Assembly (NCBI GenBank): GCA_965218555.1
Contig: OZ244625.1
Coordinates: 3,596,001-3,660,000 of the forward strand
Direction: 5' to 3'
From: JAPPLB01 sp965218555
Lineage (GTDB): Bacteria; Acidobacteriota; Terriglobia; Bryobacterales; UBA6623
Length of the DNA stretch: 64,000 bases
Shown: positions 1-7,485 of the stretch, one piece after another
Numbering within the stretch: position 1 is the first letter of the stretch
Layout of the letters: each line of letters starts with the position of its first letter
Position numbers and translations under genes: made by a program
Notes under the pieces: model-generated
Database searches by the model: none
What the model was told of the DNA's origin: nothing
What the model saw: only the letters and a program-made list of their open reading frames with translations

Positions 1-426
1 GAAGCGATCGAGATCAGCCCGGACTACGCGGATGCTCTGGTGAATCTGGGCTACATGCATGCCGCCCGAGGAGACTATCGTGATGCGGTGACCCAATACA
101 TCCGAGCGCTCGACCTCAAACCCGATTCGTTTGAAGCTCACTTCAACCTCGGCAGCGCGCTGCACCAGATGGGCGACAGTCGGCAAGCCGTCGAATCGTT
201 CATGCAAGCCTTGCAGATCAACCCTCTCTCCGCACAGGGCCACTTCAGTCTCGGCGTTGCGTTGATTGCGTCGAACCGTAGAAAACAAGGCATGGAGCAT
301 ATCCGGGAAGCGGCCCATCTCGATTCCCGCTTCCTCCAACCGTACTCGCAGTTCAAAAAGAAAATCGAAGAATTGAGAGAGGCCGCTTCTGAGAACTCCG
401 TGGAGGCCGAGGTCGGCGCCCCCTAA
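1..426 (+). CDS. TPR-repeat protein, C-terminal part (5' end outside window)
   Basis: The reading frame is open from the first base and ends at TAA 424-426, so only the last 141 residues are present. Three 34-residue tetratricopeptide repeats are visible (about residues 9-41, 43-75 and 77-109), with the usual pattern of small and aromatic residues (NLGYMHAARGDY, NLGSALHQMGDS, SLGVALIASNRR) and Pro or Ser closing helix B. A short charged tail rich in Glu follows (KKKIEELREAASENSVEAE). TPRs bind proteins, so a scaffold role is likely, but the N-terminal domain that would define function is missing. No membrane segment is visible in this part. The TPR call is secure; any specific role is unknown. 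Confidence 0.85.
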   Translation, partial: EAIEISPDYADALVNLGYMHAARGDYRDAVTQYIRALDLKPDSFEAHFNLGSALHQMGDSRQAVESFMQALQINPLSAQGHFSLGVALIASNRRKQGMEHIREAAHLDSRFLQPYSQFKKKIEELREAASENSVEAEVGAP

Positions 427-529
427 TCAGTCTGCGACCCGTTACCGCCAAGAGTAACCTTCGGCCTGCCTGCCACGACCCCGTCCGGTGCCTTCGTATT
501 GCATGCTCCCAACCTGCATCCAAAGCTAA

Positions 530-826
530 CGGGCCGGTTATGAGCAAAACAAAAGCGGATTCCTCTTTTTCGATCACCTGACGGATTCACTCGCCAATCT
601 GGAGAGGGTATCGGCGGCGGCTCGTTCCGGGGCGAAGCATTTCGGTGCCGGCATGCTGTTCCTGATGCCGTCGGCCCCTAACCTGCCCTTTCTGTTTATA
701 AAGAAGCACTATCCATCGTTGGATGAGTGCTACAAGGCGTGCTGCGCTCGCGACCTTGATGTGCCATGGGATCACGCACGGTGGATATGGGAACGTGTCA
801 CCAAGGCACGAGAGTCGCACGGGTAG
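530..826 (+). pseudogene. C-terminal remnant of an SPL-like radical SAM protein
   Basis: After an in-frame TAA at 527-529 the frame stays open to TAG 824-826 and encodes about 98 residues without a convincing start. Its translation (GAKHFGAGMLFLMPSAP, then HYPSLDECYKAC, then WERVTKARESHG at the end) resembles from memory the C-terminus of spore-photolyase-like radical SAM proteins, which have a G-x-LFL-x-PSA stretch and end in an R-x-R-ERHG-type tail. The CxxxCxxC cluster and core barrel are absent, so this is a fragment. It lies between the TPR gene and the 1,467-bp IS. The family assignment is moderate; the coding-like character of the frame is clearer than its identity. Confidence 0.42.
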
Positions 827-2335
827 AGCCGCTTTCCTCAGCCGCTCCCTCCTCAACGGAAAGGAGATAGCAGTGGGGTTGTCCATCGACAGCTGCCGCT
901 GTGCGCCTAGCAGCCCGTGGCAGAAGTAGTCATTTTCAGCGAGAGGGGCCGACGCTTGGAAGGGGGATTGCAGTTTCGCTTCGAAGAACGTCCAACCCAA
1001 CGCATGGCGGCAGCGGCGCCAAGTCCGCCTTGCAGTCTGCAGTCGTCGCGATAGCTGTTTTTCGAGCCGTCGGAGGGCCTTTTTCGCCACCCGCACCCCC
1101 CGCGGCGTGCCCGCGCCCAGCTTCTGTCGCAGCACCAGCGACAGGTTGAAGCCGCTCACCTGAATCAGGAGTCGCTTGCAAATATTTCTTCGGCCCCGCA
1201 GATGCGTCCGCCTCATCCCGCCGCGATCATACAAATGAGCAAAGCTGCGTTCGACCCGCTCGGCGCGCCAGCGCAATAAGCGTCGCCCCCGCGCCCCGCG
1301 GATCCGCCGCCGATTGGCGTACACCGCGGCCCGCGCCTGCGGCTTACCTCGCCAGCGTCGTCGGCCACGATCCGGTTCGCTGATGTAGCAACGGATCTCC
1401 AAGTCCGTCAAGTCCGTCAACACGTCGTTGCTGTGATATCCCTTATCGGCCACCACTTCGGTGATCCCCGCCGCCGCCATCTGCTCGTTCGCCTGCTCGT
1501 CCGCAGCCACCGCCGCCACTTGTTCCGCCGCCTCGCTCAGCGTCTCGGCCAGCGTCGTCGTGTCGCCTTGGTCGGCGCCTTCCAGCGTTACCGCCAGCAC
1601 TGCGCCCGTCTCCAAGTCCACCGCCTGTTCGGCCTTGTGGGCCAAGTGCGTGCGCCCGTCTTTCATCTTGGTGATCTTCGCGTCAGGATCATGGGGGTGG
1701 CGCCAATCTTTGTTCGAGCCTTTGTTGTTGCGCTTCTTGTCGAGCTTCGCCAACTGCTCCCTCGTCGGCGTTTCGATCCCCGACTCCGCCGCCAGCCGGG
1801 TCAGGAACTCTTCGTAGCTCTCCCCGCTCGCCCGCCGCACGATCGTACGCAGCGCCGCGTTCGCCTCCAGCGTCGTGGCGTCCACCCCGATCGTGCCGCC
1901 TTTGAGCAGTCCGGCCTTCGCCACAAGCTGTAACACCCAACCGAACACCGCGCGATGCGTTTCCAGATCGATCAGCCGCCGGGTGCGTGAGATCGTCGAG
2001 TGCTCGGGCGTCGCCTCATCGAACTCAACCTGCAGGAAGTGCCGCAGCGACAGCGAGTCCCCGATACGCCACCCGATCCCACGCTCGGAGTCGATGCCTT
2101 CGAAGTACCCGATCAGCAGGCTGCGGAAATAGATGCCGGGCACCAGCGAGGGCCGTCCCATCGTGGGCGCATAGAACTTCTCGCAAAGCCCTTCCACAAA
2201 GTGATCAAAGCCGTGTTCGTCCAGCAGTTCGTTGAGCTTGCGATAGAAGGGATGCGCCGCAGTGCGCGGCATGTCACACACCGCTACCCACAGATCTTTC
2301 TGCCGTTGCCGCCGCTTACGTCGCCCCATCGCCAT
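587..2335 (-). CDS. DDE transposase of IS copy A (no stop codon inside the element)
   Basis: The start ATG is at 2335 with a weak GGGA upstream. The N-terminal part resembles the InsH/DUF772 domain (GRPSLVPGIYFRSLLIGYFE). DDE catalytic motifs are visible: GVDATTLEANA, VADKGYHS and RVERSFAHL. The C-terminal third is Arg-rich. The element codes for about 475 residues up to its left end at 910, reading ENDYFCHGLL with no stop. Translation then runs about 107 residues into host DNA and stops at 587, giving 582 residues. The tail is therefore not part of the family. The protein catalyses transposition of this element. Family placement (IS1182 versus another IS5-superfamily group) is by motif only. 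Confidence 0.85.
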   Translation of the reverse strand: MAMGRRKRRQRQKDLWVAVCDMPRTAAHPFYRKLNELLDEHGFDHFVEGLCEKFYAPTMGRPSLVPGIYFRSLLIGYFEGIDSERGIGWRIGDSLSLRHFLQVEFDEATPEHSTISRTRRLIDLETHRAVFGWVLQLVAKAGLLKGGTIGVDATTLEANAALRTIVRRASGESYEEFLTRLAAESGIETPTREQLAKLDKKRNNKGSNKDWRHPHDPDAKITKMKDGRTHLAHKAEQAVDLETGAVLAVTLEGADQGDTTTLAETLSEAAEQVAAVAADEQANEQMAAAGITEVVADKGYHSNDVLTDLTDLEIRCYISEPDRGRRRWRGKPQARAAVYANRRRIRGARGRRLLRWRAERVERSFAHLYDRGGMRRTHLRGRRNICKRLLIQVSGFNLSLVLRQKLGAGTPRGVRVAKKALRRLEKQLSRRLQTARRTWRRCRHALGWTFFEAKLQSPFQASAPLAENDYFCHGLLGAQRQLSMDNPTAISFPLRRERLRKAALPVRLSCLGDTFPYPPCVIPWHIKVASAARLVALIQRWIVLLYKQKGQVRGRRHQEQHAGTEMLRPGTSRRRYPLQIGE

Positions 2336-2376
2336 AAAACAATTGTCCCATGAAATGTACTTTTACCACGGACTGC
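910..2376 (-). mobile_element. Insertion sequence copy A, 1,467 bp, IS1182/IS5-like
   Basis: Boundaries come from comparison with an apparently identical copy at 44861-46327. The ends form an imperfect inverted repeat: GCAGCCCGTGGCAGAAGTA on the left, and GCAGTCCGTGGTAAAAGTA as the reverse complement of the right end. Each copy is flanked by TA (908-909 and 2377-2378 here), read as a 2-bp target duplication. The right end lies inside the stop codon of cutA. Removing the element and one TA restores the same TAG stop, so cutA is undamaged. It carries one transposase gene on the minus strand. Confidence 0.9.
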
Positions 2377-2729
2377 TAGTCAGCTTCGGGAGCCGTTTCT
2401 ACAGGCGACACGGGCTGAACCTCTTGTTCAAGCCACTCCAGATAATTCGGAGAGCCACCGATAATAGGCAGCACGATCATCTCCGGCAGGTCATAGCTAT
2501 GGAGTGTCTCGAGTGCATTGCGCACCTGGTCGATCAAGCTGCCGGCCGTCTTGATCATCAGAAGCAACTCGGCGTCGTTTTCGACCTTGCCTTGCCAGCG
2601 GTAGTAGGAGAGCAGGCCGGGGACCACATTCACACAGGCAGCCAGACGGCTGTCGATGAGGTTGCGCGCGATCGATTCGGCTTCGGTAATATTTCCGCAA
2701 GTGGTGTAGACGACGACTTTGTCGGTCAC
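2376..2729 (-). CDS. cutA: CutA-like divalent-cation tolerance protein
   Basis: The 117-residue product matches the CutA1 family in length and sequence: VVYTTCGNITEAESIARNLI near the N-terminus, then LAACVNVVPGLLSYYRWQGK and ELLLMIKT, the conserved core of this small trimeric ferredoxin-like fold. Family members are linked to copper or divalent-cation tolerance, though the biochemical role is debated. The GTG start at 2729 has AAGGAG about 7 bases upstream. The stop TAG (2378-2376) is made of the TA target duplication plus the terminal base of IS copy A. The pre-insertion site would read the same TAG, so the gene is intact. Confidence 0.93.
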   Translation of the reverse strand: MTDKVVVYTTCGNITEAESIARNLIDSRLAACVNVVPGLLSYYRWQGKVENDAELLLMIKTAGSLIDQVRNALETLHSYDLPEMIVLPIIGGSPNYLEWLEQEVQPVSPVETAPEAD

Positions 2730-2818
2730 GGATCGACTCCTTCATGCCCCAAAAAGCAGACTCCGATCTTACTGAAACAGAGCAGCTTCGCGTGTTATTC
2801 TGGCTATAGCTGAAAGAA

Positions 2819-3121
2819 GTGTACAAGGATTTGCAAGCAGGAAGAATACACCCCTGGATGCTCTTTGGTCTGCTACTGCTGGGGGGCATAGGTTTCTTTT
2901 GGCTGACCGGCTATGACGCGTTGGTCGAGTTGACCGACTCATGGGAGAAAGAAAACCAGTTGGAGCAGGAGATCCTGCGGCTCGAATTGGAGAACGAACG
3001 GGTCGACGCAGCTATCAAGGAATTGGCTCCCGACGGCAAGGCTGTGGAGAGGATCGCACGCCAGGATCTGGGCTGGGCCAAGCCCGGCGAAATCGTCGTC
3101 AAGATTCCCGAGAAAGAGTGA
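2819..3121 (+). CDS. FtsB/DivIC-like septum formation initiator protein
   Basis: The 100-residue product has the architecture of FtsB/DivIC proteins: a short cytoplasmic N-terminus, one membrane segment (about residues 12-31, WMLFGLLLLGGIGFFWLTGY), a heptad-rich coiled coil (about 36-70, with KENQLEQEILRLELENERV), then a short domain ending in VERIARQDLGWAKPGEIVVKIP, the typical close of this family. It would act in the divisome, bridging FtsQ- and FtsL-type partners. The GTG start at 2819 follows an in-frame TAG a few codons upstream; the ribosome site is weak. It converges on thiG and the two stop codons are directly adjacent (3119-3121 and 3122-3124). Confidence 0.85.
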   Translation: MYKDLQAGRIHPWMLFGLLLLGGIGFFWLTGYDALVELTDSWEKENQLEQEILRLELENERVDAAIKELAPDGKAVERIARQDLGWAKPGEIVVKIPEKE

Positions 3122-3892
3122 TCATCCGGCCATGCCTTCAAGCGGGCTGCTGGCCGAGGCATAGGAGCGCATCTGCATGCGCCCGGCCTCATAGGCCAGA
3201 CGGCCGGCGTCGACGGCGAACTTCATTGCCAAGGCCATCTTCTCCGGCTCTTCGGCTTCGGCGATCGCGGTGTTCATGAGGACGCCGTCGGCGCCCAGTT
3301 CCATCGCAACCGCTGCATCGGAGGCGGTACCCACCCCGGCGTCGACGATGAGCGGGACCCCGGTAATCATCTCACGCAGGATGCGCAGGTTGTTGTGGTT
3401 TTGCACTCCGAGGCCGGAACCGATGGGCGCTGCCAAGGGCATGACAGCGGCTGCTCCCGCATCGATGAGCTTGCGCGCGTAGATCAGGTCGTCGTTCGTG
3501 TAAGGCAGGACGACAAATCCTTCTTTGACGAGAACCTTCGTTGCTTCGAGCAACCCTTCGTTGTCGGGGAAAAGAGTCTTCTGGTCGCCGATGACTTCGA
3601 GCTTGACCCAGTTGGAGAGACCGACTTCCCGGGCCAAGCGGGCGGTGCGTATCGCCTCATCGGCGGTGTAGCATCCGGCTGTGTTAGGAAGCAGAAAAAT
3701 CCTATCGCGGTCGATGTAGTCAAGCAACGACTCTTTCGAGCGATCGGTCAGGTTGACCCGCCGCACCGCTACGGTGACAAAATCGGTGGCGGTGAGTTCA
3801 TGGCATCGAGCCATCTGCGCAAAGCTGCGATACTTCCCCGTCCCGACAATCAAACGCGACGAAAACTCGCGATCGGCGATCTTCAAGCTCAT
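3122..3892 (-). CDS. thiG: Thiazole synthase
   Basis: ThiG builds the thiazole phosphate of thiamine from deoxyxylulose phosphate, dehydroglycine and ThiS thiocarboxylate. The 256-residue product starts MSLKIADREFSSRLIVGTGKY, the family N-terminus. It has the Schiff-base Lys at about residue 97 in NWVKLEVIGD, PIGSGLGVQN and the phosphate-binding VDAGVGTASDA near the C-terminus. An upstream in-frame start at 3928 would add 12 residues (MRPLPANTYNRV) not typical of the family, so the ATG at 3892 is preferred. No thiS, thiH or thiO lies nearby and no TPP riboswitch is recognisable upstream, so it appears as an isolated thiamine gene here. Confidence 0.95.
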   Translation of the reverse strand: MSLKIADREFSSRLIVGTGKYRSFAQMARCHELTATDFVTVAVRRVNLTDRSKESLLDYIDRDRIFLLPNTAGCYTADEAIRTARLAREVGLSNWVKLEVIGDQKTLFPDNEGLLEATKVLVKEGFVVLPYTNDDLIYARKLIDAGAAAVMPLAAPIGSGLGVQNHNNLRILREMITGVPLIVDAGVGTASDAAVAMELGADGVLMNTAIAEAEEPEKMALAMKFAVDAGRLAYEAGRMQMRSYASASSPLEGMAG

Positions 3893-3998
3893 GACCCGAT
3901 TGTAGGTGTTGGCAGGAAGGGGCCGCAATGAACGGCAGCAGGAAGCTCGGGGGTTGCTTACAGGCAGTGAGGCTGCGCGACGGCGCCTCGCAATAGAG

Positions 3999-4571
3999 CT
4001 AACGGGAGGTTGCTGAACGGTGCGCCTTTATCTCAGCGAAGAAGTCGTCGAGGCTCATGCTGCCCGTGGCACCGCCAGACTTGGCGGCTCGGAGGAGTTG
4101 ATCCTTCCTGACAGCGACCAAGGGGTTACGAAGGTGGTCGGAGACCTTGGCGTTTTCGCTATCGTCTACGAAGAAAACCCCTTGCCAGAGGCCGATCGTG
4201 GGACCGAAAACCGTGGATGTCTTATCGTTGAGAAAAAGCACGACTTGGTCGTTCAACTTCAATTGCGGGAAGCCAACGATCGAGAGCCGCTTGCCGTCCA
4301 TCTCTCCACCGATCATTCGGAAGGTGTAGCGATGCCCGGCGAGGGCGTCGGGGGTGGAATGCGAAACGAGTATTGCCACATCGGAATTGATGTGGCCCGT
4401 CTGCTCGTTTCGAGAAGGGGTGATCTCGACGATCCTGCCGGCAACCACGTGATGCGCCATTTGGCAAAGCCGGGCGAAACTGACCGGGAGGACGGTCGAG
4501 GCCGCCAACGGAGCGGTCGATACAGCCAGACAGGCCATGAAGGCGATGCCGCGAATGGAAATCGATGTCAT
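3999..4571 (-). CDS. Secreted protein of unknown function, partner of matrixin gene
   Basis: The product is 190 residues with a clear signal peptide (MTSISIRGIAFMACLAVSTA, cleavage near PLAAS). The mature part looks like a beta-rich domain: VVAGRIVEITPSRN, then YTFRMIGGEMDGKRL, then LKLNDQVVLFLNDK, a pattern often seen in small exported proteins that assess or bind a surface. I do not recognise the family with certainty. It starts only 3 bases after the stop of the matrixin gene (4575-6326), so the two are almost certainly co-transcribed and probably act together outside the cytoplasm. Confidence 0.7.
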   Translation of the reverse strand: MTSISIRGIAFMACLAVSTAPLAASTVLPVSFARLCQMAHHVVAGRIVEITPSRNEQTGHINSDVAILVSHSTPDALAGHRYTFRMIGGEMDGKRLSIVGFPQLKLNDQVVLFLNDKTSTVFGPTIGLWQGVFFVDDSENAKVSDHLRNPLVAVRKDQLLRAAKSGGATGSMSLDDFFAEIKAHRSATSR

Positions 4572-4574
4572 GGC

Positions 4575-6326
4575 TCAGTTCACATAGATGAATCCGACAT
4601 TGCTCCAGATGTCCCCGATACGAATTCGGATGCTCACACGTCCGGAAACACCTGCGGGCACTTCCACATTACCCTGTGCCATCCCCATGTAACCGGGGGC
4701 CGGCCCAAGGAAGGGTAGATTCGCCTCCTGCCCATCGATCTCGGCTGCGGAGATCGAGATGACCTGTGAAAGCGACCTCGCCGGAGCGGGCCGGCCGGCT
4801 GCCGGCGGTGAAGAAACAGCGCCCTGTCCCGTCAAGAAGACACTGACGATGGTGCCGGACAGCGCTGGATTCGCCGCCGAGTTGACGGTCGCATTTTGGT
4901 TAAGAAGGAGCGCATCGCCATCGCCCACCAGAAACAGCTCCGGGGCAGCCGCATCGATTCGAATGGAAACCAGCTCCGAATCACCAAACCCATTCCGCAC
5001 GACAATGTCTCCTGGGCCGAGGCTCGCTCCCGGCGGAATCTGTCCGTTGATTTGTGTCGGTGAGGCGTAGAGGAGCGCCGCGGGCTCGTTATTCACAAGC
5101 ACCTGGACGCCTCCCAGCGTGTTCGAAAGCGGCCAGGAAGCGGCCTGCTCGACCGTTGTGGCCATGGAGTTGCCGAAGATAGTGAACAGCGAGCCTCCGG
5201 CCAGCCGGGCCGAGCGCAAGTTCGCACTGTTGGCGATACCCTCCTGGGACAGAAGGGGTGGATCACTGCCCGGCGCCTCCTCCGCTACGACAACCAGTTC
5301 GACCGCGATGCTTACGGGCGGCCCCGAGTGGCCTTCTATGTTGACTTCCATCGTTGCCTGGTATTCGCCCGGCGGCAGAGAGCTCGAATCGACGCTGATT
5401 TCCATCTCATCGTCACCGGGGAAAGCACCCTTTTCCGGAATGGCCCGAACCCAGTCGTCGGCCTTGGCGTCGGTCGGCGTCGTGATCGTCCGCTCCCACC
5501 GCGTTCCTCGCGGTCCGAAGATCGAAATCATCTGCGGGAATGGAGCGATGCCGCCTTGCGCCACATCAAAACGCAGCGAGTGGTCCCGGTCGAAGATACG
5601 CACGGCTGGGGCATCGCCGGCGGGGTACAGGAAGCGGACACCTTCATGCTCGGCATGAAAGAGATCTCTCTTGATTTTGCCGACATCGATGACGGCCCCC
5701 ATGATCGTCGGACCGACGACGCAGTTGTCGTTGTGATTCAGTCCGATCGCGTGTCCCAGCTCGTGGACCAGCACCGATTCAAAGTCGATCTGGTCGACTC
5801 GCGGATCGAGGCTGATCGGCAACGTCGAGTTGAAGAAAATATCGGAATCCGCAATACCTCTGGAGGCGGCGACGTCTTCGACAACCAACGTCACCGCAAT
5901 GACAGCATTGTGTTCGGGCGTCTCGGAGAAAAAAGCAGGGCCGGAAGATCCGGGCCGCTCGGGCAGCGAATCGGGACAAGCGAACGGTCCGCCGCAAGAC
6001 GAGATGGTGACTTGCCCGTCCTCAAAATCAGCAAACCTGCTGGTGAGCCCGTGATTTTCAAACGTCCAGTCCGCCCCGCTGATCCCATTCCAACGCTCGA
6101 TGCCACGGTCGATCGACGGAATCCAGACGCTCTCCGTCGTCAGGAATCGACCATCGAATCCATCTTCGATGTTGACGCTAAGCTTGTCTTCCGCCTTGGG
6201 GCCGATTTCGTTGGGGAAGCCGATTATCGTAAAGCTACCTGGTTTACAGGCCTCGACGGGAGATTGCGCCGGCAATGGAGCAGCAATCAGAACCAAGCCC
6301 AGACCGATAGCAGCGATGCTTCGCAT
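4575..6326 (-). CDS. Secreted matrixin-family metalloprotease with Solibacter-type C-terminal domain
   Basis: A signal peptide (MRSIAAIGLGLVLIAAPLPA) is followed by a metalloprotease domain with the full zinc site HELGHAIGLNH, about 190 residues from this start. A matrixin/metzincin fold is inferred from the HExxHxxGxxH motif. The region after it reads like an Ig-like or IPT-like beta domain. The last ~220 residues (GSLFTIFGNSM, then PTQINGQIP, then FLTGQGAVSSPP) match my memory of the Solibacter uncharacterised C-terminal domain (TIGR03437). The TTG at 6365 is an alternative start; ATG 6326 is chosen because it begins the signal peptide. It is the first gene of a two-gene unit with the secreted protein at 3999-4571. 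Substrate unknown. Confidence 0.82.
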   Translation of the reverse strand: MRSIAAIGLGLVLIAAPLPAQSPVEACKPGSFTIIGFPNEIGPKAEDKLSVNIEDGFDGRFLTTESVWIPSIDRGIERWNGISGADWTFENHGLTSRFADFEDGQVTISSCGGPFACPDSLPERPGSSGPAFFSETPEHNAVIAVTLVVEDVAASRGIADSDIFFNSTLPISLDPRVDQIDFESVLVHELGHAIGLNHNDNCVVGPTIMGAVIDVGKIKRDLFHAEHEGVRFLYPAGDAPAVRIFDRDHSLRFDVAQGGIAPFPQMISIFGPRGTRWERTITTPTDAKADDWVRAIPEKGAFPGDDEMEISVDSSSLPPGEYQATMEVNIEGHSGPPVSIAVELVVVAEEAPGSDPPLLSQEGIANSANLRSARLAGGSLFTIFGNSMATTVEQAASWPLSNTLGGVQVLVNNEPAALLYASPTQINGQIPPGASLGPGDIVVRNGFGDSELVSIRIDAAAPELFLVGDGDALLLNQNATVNSAANPALSGTIVSVFLTGQGAVSSPPAAGRPAPARSLSQVISISAAEIDGQEANLPFLGPAPGYMGMAQGNVEVPAGVSGRVSIRIRIGDIWSNVGFIYVN

Positions 6327-6531
6327 GACAAGGGGCGTTTCCGGGTCGGTCGGGAGGAGCAACAAGCCTCATCCCACCCAATGTGATCATACCCGGAACC
6401 ATAGGCGCGAGGCACTCCGGATTTCACTTCAAAACCGCCCGGATTACGCCTTTGTCAGTGGCGGGCCTTGTTCCCGCTTTATTATTCCATGCGAAAATTC
6501 CACCGGGAAAGAGTTTTCTGGAACACCCATT

Positions 6532-6559
6532 GCCGACTGCTGACAGCCGACTGCTGACC
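6532..6559. repeat. Two tandem 14-bp units in intergenic DNA
   Basis: The unit GCCGACTGCTGACA occurs at 6532-6545 and again as GCCGACTGCTGACC at 6546-6559. It lies just past the 3' end of the first fumarylacetoacetase-family gene, in a ~200-bp gap with nothing else recognisable. It looks like a slippage duplication without obvious function. Confidence 0.6.
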
Positions 6560-6574
6560 CTCACCTGGCTTGGG

Positions 6575-7432
6575 TCAGCCCATGGCGACCGTATTCTTGA
6601 GGATGCCGATCCCGTCGATCTCTACTTCCACCACATCGCCGGCTTCCATCGGATTCGTACTGCCCGGTGTTCCGGTGTAGATTACGTCGCCCGGTGACAG
6701 CGTGACGAAATGGCTGATATGGCTGACGACCTGAGCCGGTCCGAATAGCAGATCGCTGACTAACTGCGACTGCTTGACTTTGCCGTTGAGCCGGAGCTGA
6801 ATGCGAGCCTTATCGTAGTCGATGGCGGTCGCGATGGAAGGCCCGAGCGGACCGAACGTGTCGGCGCCCTTGGCGCGCCACCACTGAACGTCTTTTTTAT
6901 CGCCCTTGGTGCCATTCTGCCAGTTGCGATCGGAGACATCGTTGCCGCAGGTATAACCGAGGATGTGGTTTGTCGCATCCTCGACCGAGACGGACTTCGC
7001 CTCTTTCCCGATTACGATGACCAGCTCGGCTTCGTAATGAACGTCTTTGGCACCGGCTGGGATGACGATTTCTCCCTCGGGGTCAAGCAACGCTGTAGGA
7101 GGCTTGTAGAAAATTTCAGGCGTCTCCGGTGGTTTTCGTTCGCCCAAGTGGCTCTTGTAGTTGAGCCCGACGCACAGGACCTTCGGCGGATCGCAGGGGT
7201 AGCGAAGTTTTACGTCGCCGACATCGACAGGGTCTCCGTTCGGAGCACGGTCGCCGAAGAGATCGCCTGCAATCGGCTGAATGGAGTCGCCGTCGAGAAT
7301 ACCATAGGAGGTCGCACCCCCTTGTTCGAAACGCACGTAGTGGGTCGCTGAACCCGAACCTGAGCCTGACTGGGCCATTGCTGCACCTCCCGCTGCTAAA
7401 GCGGCAAAAAATGTTCTGCGTGTTGTATGCAC
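6575..7432 (-). CDS. Tat-exported fumarylacetoacetate hydrolase family protein
   Basis: The 285-residue product has the FAH catalytic domain: VLCVGLNYKSHLGE, the metal-binding E-x-E in HYEAELVIVIGKEA, the Asp in GYTCGNDVSDRNWQ, and the closing VTLSPGDVIYTGTPGST. Such enzymes hydrolyse or decarboxylate C-C bonds in acyl-pyruvate-like compounds. Unusually, the N-terminus TTRRTFFAALAAGGAAMAQ is a twin-arginine signal, so the enzyme should be exported folded with its metal. It is followed upstream by a second, similar Tat-exported copy (7486-8346) in the same direction. Substrate cannot be named from sequence. Confidence 0.88.
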   Translation of the reverse strand: MHTTRRTFFAALAAGGAAMAQSGSGSGSATHYVRFEQGGATSYGILDGDSIQPIAGDLFGDRAPNGDPVDVGDVKLRYPCDPPKVLCVGLNYKSHLGERKPPETPEIFYKPPTALLDPEGEIVIPAGAKDVHYEAELVIVIGKEAKSVSVEDATNHILGYTCGNDVSDRNWQNGTKGDKKDVQWWRAKGADTFGPLGPSIATAIDYDKARIQLRLNGKVKQSQLVSDLLFGPAQVVSHISHFVTLSPGDVIYTGTPGSTNPMEAGDVVEVEIDGIGILKNTVAMG

Positions 7433-7485
7433 AGGAATCCGTTGTCAAAAGTCGGTTTGTCTTGAAGAAACTCCACGGCAGCCAT

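Noticed and set aside
1433..1933. Long open frames on the plus strand inside both IS copies (also 45384-45884)
   Set aside because: They are antisense to the transposase, Arg-rich, and exist because the GC-rich transposase gene lacks stops on the other strand.
3893..3998. TPP riboswitch upstream of thiG
   Set aside because: No CTGAGA or the conserved thi-box pattern is present in the upstream sequence.
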